A stretch of DNA of 64,000 nt from Aphrophora alni (taxonomy: Eukaryota; Arthropoda; Insecta; Hemiptera; Aphrophoridae), in assembly GCA_963513935.1 (NCBI GenBank), contig OY740769.1, positions 40,141,120 through 40,205,119 of the forward strand, in the 5' to 3' direction. The notes under the pieces are model-generated. The model was not told the origin of the DNA. It made no database searches and was given only the letters and a program-made list of their open reading frames with translations. The translations under genes were made by a program, and so were the position numbers. Shown here in pieces: positions 58,735 to 64,000 of this stretch. Numbering within the stretch: the first letter of the stretch is position 1; each line of letters opens with the position of its first letter.

Positions 58735-59165
58735 TTTAAAATTCATGCAAAGATTGAGCCTTAATATCTATGAACAGTTTGTTAATATTTGGCTTCAGAT
58801 TGCTTAATCTTAAACAAAGGTCATTTTACACATATTAGAACCTGTGTTTTTTCTTAAGGTACACTAATGATGAAAAGCCAGCCTCACACAGATATGAAGT
58901 GGTGAACGGCAATAAAAATTTGGAAGGTTTATCTATGATTTTAGAGTAGTCAACACACCTCTGTACCCATAAATTGAGTAGTAAAAGCTTGCTTAAACTC
59001 TAAATCACAATTATTTAATTCAAGTAACCGCTCTTTTTCTACCATGGTAAAAGTTGTTTGCACTTCTTTAATATCCTCAAATGGATTTTGTATCCAGGAA
59101 TCTTCACTCAAATCTTCAGTAAAATGTAGTTCATATGTTGAAATCAAACTTTGGTAGTGGGCTTT
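58735..59165 (-). pseudogene. hAT transposase C-terminal fragment
   Basis: The minus-strand frame has DLSEDSWIQNPFEDI and ELNNCDLEFKQAFTTQF, then after a shift SKFLLPFTTSYLCEAGFSSL and VYLKKKHR, then NDLCLRLSNLKPNINKL. These are the dimerisation-domain phrases of hAT proteins of the ZBED/FAM200-like group. One frameshift near 58960 and stops near 58835 inactivate it. Confidence 0.8.
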
Positions 59166-59169
59166 AATG

Positions 59170-59240
59170 TAGGGCTGTGCCCGTTAACGGGTAACAGCTA
59201 ACCGTCAACGTTGACCATCGTCAAGATCAACGCAGTTGAC
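59170..59240. repeat. possible hAT end with GTTAAC/GTTGAC repeats
   Basis: TAGGGCTGTGCCCGTTAACG resembles hAT terminal repeats and lies just upstream of the hAT fragment. The palindrome CCCGTTAACGGG (59180-59191) and several GTCAACGTTGAC-like words follow. No partner end was found. Confidence 0.35.
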
Positions 59241-59498
59241 GAAGAAGTACATTAACATAAAAACATGTGAACTTCATGCACAACTCAAAAATTCAGGATA
59301 ATACTCTCTTCCTTGACAACCCTCTCATCTCGGTATATAGCAACAGCTTATAACTTATTTATTTCATTCTAATTTTCTCCAGCTTAGCTTAGGGTTGTAT
59401 TTTTATTTATTTTCAAATACTATTTTATAAAAAACTCAATAATCAAAATTAATGTCATTATTTATCATACAAGATTTTCTTTTCTTTAACAAAATCAA

Positions 59499-59502
<4 letters not shown>

Positions 59503-59539
<37 letters not shown>
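59503..59539. repeat. (TA)n microsatellite
   Basis: About eighteen uninterrupted TA units. Confidence 0.95.
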
Positions 59540-59544
<5 letters not shown>

Positions 59545-61748
59545 CGAAATAGAGGGCTCCCAAAAGGTCAGTGCTCGGCAGGCTATAAATTGTGAAGAGT
59601 TGAAAGGGTTGACAGCTAGAAAAAATGATTCTAAAGTGAAAGGAATTGCATCATTTCTAAAGTAACGTAAAAGATTTAAAATAAGCTAATGAAGACAGAG
59701 GATCGGAATAAATCAGTTTGAAAATAAAAATTATAAATAAGGGTAGAAGAGAAGCGCAAGGAGTCTTTTTGGTGCCGAACTTATCGAAGAAGGTTGTTCC
59801 GGAGAAAGTGTTTCTCTTAGTAGCAAAAAAAAAAAAAAATGTGAAAGATTTAGCCGAAATCAACCGTCGAAATTAAATAGTAACTGCGTCGTTTTGTACA
59901 AGTGTTTAATAATAATCTTCGAAGTATAATTAAAAGATAATCGTCGTTTATAAGTTAAAAAGAGTCATCATCATAAAAGTGTGTGAGTAATAGCGTCGTT
60001 CTACAAGTGTTTGAACAGGAATAATCATTGAATAAATTAAAAAGTAATCGTAGTCATAAAAGTGTGTAAAAATAAAAGTGTATGAAGAAAAGAAGATTCG
60101 TCGAAAAGATTAAGGCAAATCAATCCATCTACTGGCAGTCTACGCGGGAACCACGTTTAAGGAACCGGGAACATTGGGGAACTGTAATAGAACTTCAGAG
60201 TCGATAAGTACAAATTAATGGACAATTTCAATTAAACAAACTACCACCAAATATTATTTTATATTTTAAGTAAATTGTAGTCACCAAAGAACCTAACGAA
60301 CCCGTAAAGAGAAAGTAAATTAAATAATAATAAATTTCAGTTAGCCGGAGCATTTTATCAAAATAATTAAAAGTAAAAAATAAAAATTCTGATGCACTCT
60401 TATTTCTTTATTTTAGATTAAGACATTGTAGAATAAGTAACTTGTATTTATCTATGTACTTGGAATAAGTAGTAGATTAAGATGTTAATTGTATAATGAT
60501 TAAGTGCATAAAGTTTGAAAGATAATTATTTTTATTGTAAATGATTTTTAAAAATTTAATTTTGCATTTAAAGAAAGAGTATATCTACATGTTTCAAAGT
60601 TATTTATTTTGTTAACATTGGCACGAATAACGTGTGTATAATAAGTCATATTTAAGATTTGTTATATAATATATAAATAATCTTTATACATGATTACATA
60701 TATATCTTTATTCTCATGATCTAGACTTGGCTCTTATAGATCTCAAAGCTGTTTTAAATTAAGCAACATCTCCTTATTTAGCTCATGTCAGTGTCTCAAC
60801 TTTGGTTGTCTTAAAGGTGTATAAATGTGAAAAAGCAATAGGTAAATTTTTTATACTACAATTTTGGCAATAACTTGTTTAGTTTCCATCTTAAAAAGTT
60901 TTTGTAGCTATTATTTTCTGTAGAATTAAAATTTAGAAATTTTTATCTAATTAGTGTGTTTTGGATTAAATTTGCCTTGTACAAAAAAAAATTATGAACA
61001 AATGATTAGCCTGTTCCACTTGAGTCCGGTGACAAGGCCTTTAGTATCCAAACCTACCTTGTCTTAGGCTAGAGGACAACAGCATTTGCTTTGTCTTTGT
61101 CATTGATGTTATCTTGCCAATGCTCTTTTCGTTGCGACAGCTTCATCAGAAATTTCCTGGGGCTCAAAACAGGATCAAATGGAAGCGTTTCATGGAATAT
61201 CTATGTTCCACAATGGAATGATAGACGTATGTATATTTAAAATTGATTTGTTAAAATGTATAAACAAAAATTGTTATAAAATTGCTGGTTGTGTACTTTT
61301 TAAATTTTCATTAAATTCCTATAGAGGTAAAATAGCACTGACAAAAACAACAATTTCAGATGAAAAATTTTTACAATTTTGTAAAATTTTTCCAACAAAT
61401 TTGTTTTTAAAAAAGAACAATCACAGACGAAATTCGAAAATCGAAAATTTCTTTTTTAGATTCTGTTGTTTTTATTCATTAGGCCATGTAGAATAAAGAT
61501 CAATAATAATTAAAGGAGGACAATTGTTTTGTAATTACAATACACTATACTTCTTATGTTGAGTAAATAAAAAAGAGACAAAAACATTTAATCGTGCAAC
61601 AGAGTAAAGTCAAATTAACAATAACAAATAAGTCTTTTAAGGGCAAGTTATTTGAGGGACTCTTAATAGCTAGTAATCAGATGACGGGTCTGAACTTTTA
61701 AGTAGTTAATTTATTATTAAGGAGTAAAAGGAGAGAGATTTTTGGTAA

Positions 61749-61752
<4 letters not shown>

Positions 61753-61800
<48 letters not shown>
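61753..61800. repeat. poly(A) tract, 48 bp
   Basis: Uninterrupted A run. The flank GAT-AAATTG just after it can pair with TTTATCAGA a few bases on, but no element is recognisable. Confidence 0.95.
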
Positions 61801-61802
<2 letters not shown>

Positions 61803-63312
61803 CTGATAAATTGTAGCCAATTTATCAGATATGTTCATGTATTTTGTGGCTACAAATTATAATTGATTCTTATCATTTATCTTCTTACTAAGGACATGAA
61901 TACTCAAGTTAAGAAACATATTTATCTATAAAAGTTATTCTCATCTGCAGTTAAATTTCCTCTAACAACGTATTAAGAAATTTATAACGACATGCTTATT
62001 TAAAGAGGGAAAACACAATTTTTCATTCTGTATTTTTTCCTTATATTGGAAAATTTTAATGGATGATTATGTTATTAGTATTTCCTTAAACTTTCAAAAT
62101 TAACTACAATTTATTTTTTGTTGTCATTAATAGATGTCATGAGTTTAAACTCTAAAGATAATATCCCCGGAAGAAAGACAAAAGTTAAATCTTAAGTAAA
62201 ATTATGTGTAAATCATTAGTGTACCATGAATATGACATCCAAATGCAGCTTATCCGGAAAGAAGTTGTACCATTGATTTAGTAGACTTAAATGTGTGATT
62301 TTTCCTTATGGTTTTGCATGGTGTTTTAATTTGGTGGTTTTATGGTTTTTCATCAGGGGAGAGCATCCTTTCAATAGGTATTAGTAAAAACAAAGGCAAT
62401 GAGTTATTTCCTGAATGCTATATATTTTATCACCCCAACTGCTTTAGCTGGGAACTTGCTTTGAATTGCATTGGTATGCTGTATCGTCATTGGCTCCATG
62501 TGTTTTGAATAAATCATTAAATAAATAATTCCACACCTACCACAACTTCTTCAATTTCTTATACATATACAGAGTGGGTAAAAAGTATGAGAACGGCATA
62601 ATATCTCATGTATAAGGGAAATTTGAAAGTAAATGTGGTTGAGAAAACTACTTCATTTAAAAATACTATTTTATTATGATTTCAAATATTTGGTCCACCA
62701 TCTTGGATCCGCCATTTTGGATTTACTTTATTTTTTTTAATGAGAAGGTGATCATGTGATACGTCATTTTAATGTAGAATTTTAAAACAAAATCAATGGT
62801 GAAAACCCCACGTGAATATCTCAAATCGTTTAAATGTTCAATAAAATTAATAATTATCAAACAATCAAAACAATAAACTGGCATTAAATCAATAAATCAA
62901 TAATAACACTAATAGTCAATAAACCAATAATCAAAACATAAATATCAACACATAATAAATCTATGAAATAAATAATAATAAGTCAATAAATCAACCAAAA
63001 CAGAAGTATCAATACAATTAGTAGAAACAAATCAATCTAGATAAATAAGGAGAAATTATTAGCGTTAAGTTTAATTTTCAAGAGATAATATCAACAATGA
63101 AATCAGATGGTATTGTTACTGCAATGTTTGAATCTGATTTTAATGTTAAGAAATTAATTGTCAGTCTGAGTAATAATTTTTTATTAAACTGTGAGGTATG
63201 TGTTGATGAAATTATTAGTAAATTTTGCATCAGATGACAACCATTATTATTATAGATAAACTAAAAGTAGTGAGTGTTTTTTAAATTGTACTTAACGGCT
63301 TCTTTAAATGAA

Positions 63313-64000
63313 ATGGAAAGGATAACTTTGTTAATGATGCATGGCTATGGGGATAGAGTACGGTTTTATCAAGAAGTTTCTGATTTATTTAACGAAACAT
63401 TTCCGAACAAATATCCAATTTCTAAAACGGGTGTTTTAATACGTTAAATCGGTTTGAAGAAACTGGCAAAGTAACTGATTGTGCCTTCATTGGAATAACA
63501 AATACTGCCACCAATGATGATAAATCTTTAGAGGTTATGTTGTCACTTTTTGAAGGTCCGCATAGATCAACTAAGGAGAGTTATATGGAAACATACTGTT
63601 TCTACTCACTCAATCAGAAACATTCTTGAAAAATCTATTTTTCACGCATTTAAGCTTCATTTAGTACAAGAATTGAGTGGGGATGATTTCAACCACTGGG
63701 TTGAGTTTTGAAAATGATCATAATTTTTTTAATAATATAGTATTTTCTGATGAAGCTACTTTCATGCTTAATGTCAATGCGAATCGGTATATCTCCTGTT
63801 ACTAGACCAACATCAACCCACATTGGATGAAGGAGGAGCATACAGATCATCCTAAGAAATTTAATGTATGGGCGGGTATTGTTAATGGTCATGTTGTAGG
63901 GACGGTTTTTATCAAAGACAATTTAACAGGTGAAAATTATGAAAATATGTTATTAAATTTAATCCATACCAGCCATCCAGAACATTAACGGAGGAGACAT
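63313..64000 (+). pseudogene. Tc1/mariner-type transposase with HTH start, cut by window end
   Basis: Starts MERITLLMMHGYGDRVRFYQ, then EVSDLFNETFPNKYPISKTG, a stop at about 63445 and several shifts. Later phrases include HAFKLHLVQELSGDDFNHWV, IFSDEATFMLN-like (first catalytic Asp), PHWMKEEHTDHPKKFNVWAG and GTVFIKDNLTGENYENML. This order is that of a Tc1/mariner-related transposase family of insects that begins with a DUF4817-type helix-turn-helix. The possible 5' end of the element, AGAGTGGGTAAAAAGTATGA, is near 62572. The gene runs off the window. Confidence 0.75.

Larger units (their letters stand above)
53487..64000 (+). other. PHKA downstream intron(s), incomplete
   Basis: Starts at donor gtactg. 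Apart from the candidate 57-nt exon at 56780, I found no further kinase exon. Contents: mariner remnant split by a Tigger-like element, pogo-like element with 109-bp repeats, hAT fragment, microsatellites, long homopolymers and a transposase at the edge. The stretches 55980-56770, 58200-58730 and 59900-62500 hold no gene that I can recognise. Confidence 0.7.

Noticed and set aside
59890..60400. LTR or untranslated leader with repeated AAAGTGTGT and CGTCGTT words
   Set aside because: Degenerate internal similarity only; no matching second LTR or coding region nearby.

Overview
This is AT-rich animal nuclear DNA, almost certainly from an insect with a large, transposon-filled genome. The evidence is a split, low-density host gene with GT-AG introns of 0.5-7 kb, and a dense mixture of piggyBac, mariner, pogo/Tigger-like, hAT, Ty3/gypsy, LINE and Penelope-like (PLE) remnants. 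The recognised protein resembles the insect form of phosphorylase kinase alpha. A hemipteran is possible, but the sequence does not prove the order. I see no bacterial genes, operons, CRISPR arrays or tRNAs.

The host content is two genes arranged head to head. On the minus strand, 6690-7601 is an intact single-exon gene for a 303-residue type I membrane protein that I do not recognise. On the plus strand, starting 1,066 bp away at ATG 8668, is the N-terminal half (about 572 residues) of the phosphorylase b kinase regulatory subunit alpha gene. Eleven coding exons run from 8668 to 53486 with consistent phases and recognisable splice sites. A twelfth candidate, a 57-nt phase 1-1 exon, lies at 56780-56836. 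The gene continues past the window.

The rest is introns and flank filled with mobile DNA. Upstream flank (1-6690): a broken piggyBac, a miniature PLE-type inverted insertion with a 13-bp target duplication (3711-3909), and two foldback elements, one carrying a 5S rRNA fragment. Intron 1: a third foldback and broken piggyBac. Intron 2: LINE remnant and a hairpin. Intron 3: a 508-bp piggyBac-type MITE and an LTR-leader-like segment. Intron 5: a piggyBac with both ends and TTAA duplications (22639-25408) plus a gypsy fragment. Intron 6: a TIR-bounded piggyBac derivative and a LINE with RNase H motifs. Intron 8: another broken piggyBac. Intron 9: a PLE inserted as a 1,123-bp inverted repeat inside an 11-bp target duplication, carrying hammerhead ribozymes, and a second PLE fragment with its own hammerhead. 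Introns 10 and 11: mariner remnants, one split by a Tigger-like element, a pogo-like element with five 109-bp tandem units, a hAT fragment and a Tc1/mariner-type transposase cut by the window end.

The most interesting theme is the Penelope-like material. Two independent insertions (3698-3922 and 42950-45449) share one design: one arm abuts the left target duplication, an inverted truncated copy follows, and a short extra tail precedes the right target duplication. Hammerhead-like folds accompany both, and a third accompanies a separate PLE fragment. Coordinates were read by eye; folding, alignment and database searches were not possible.
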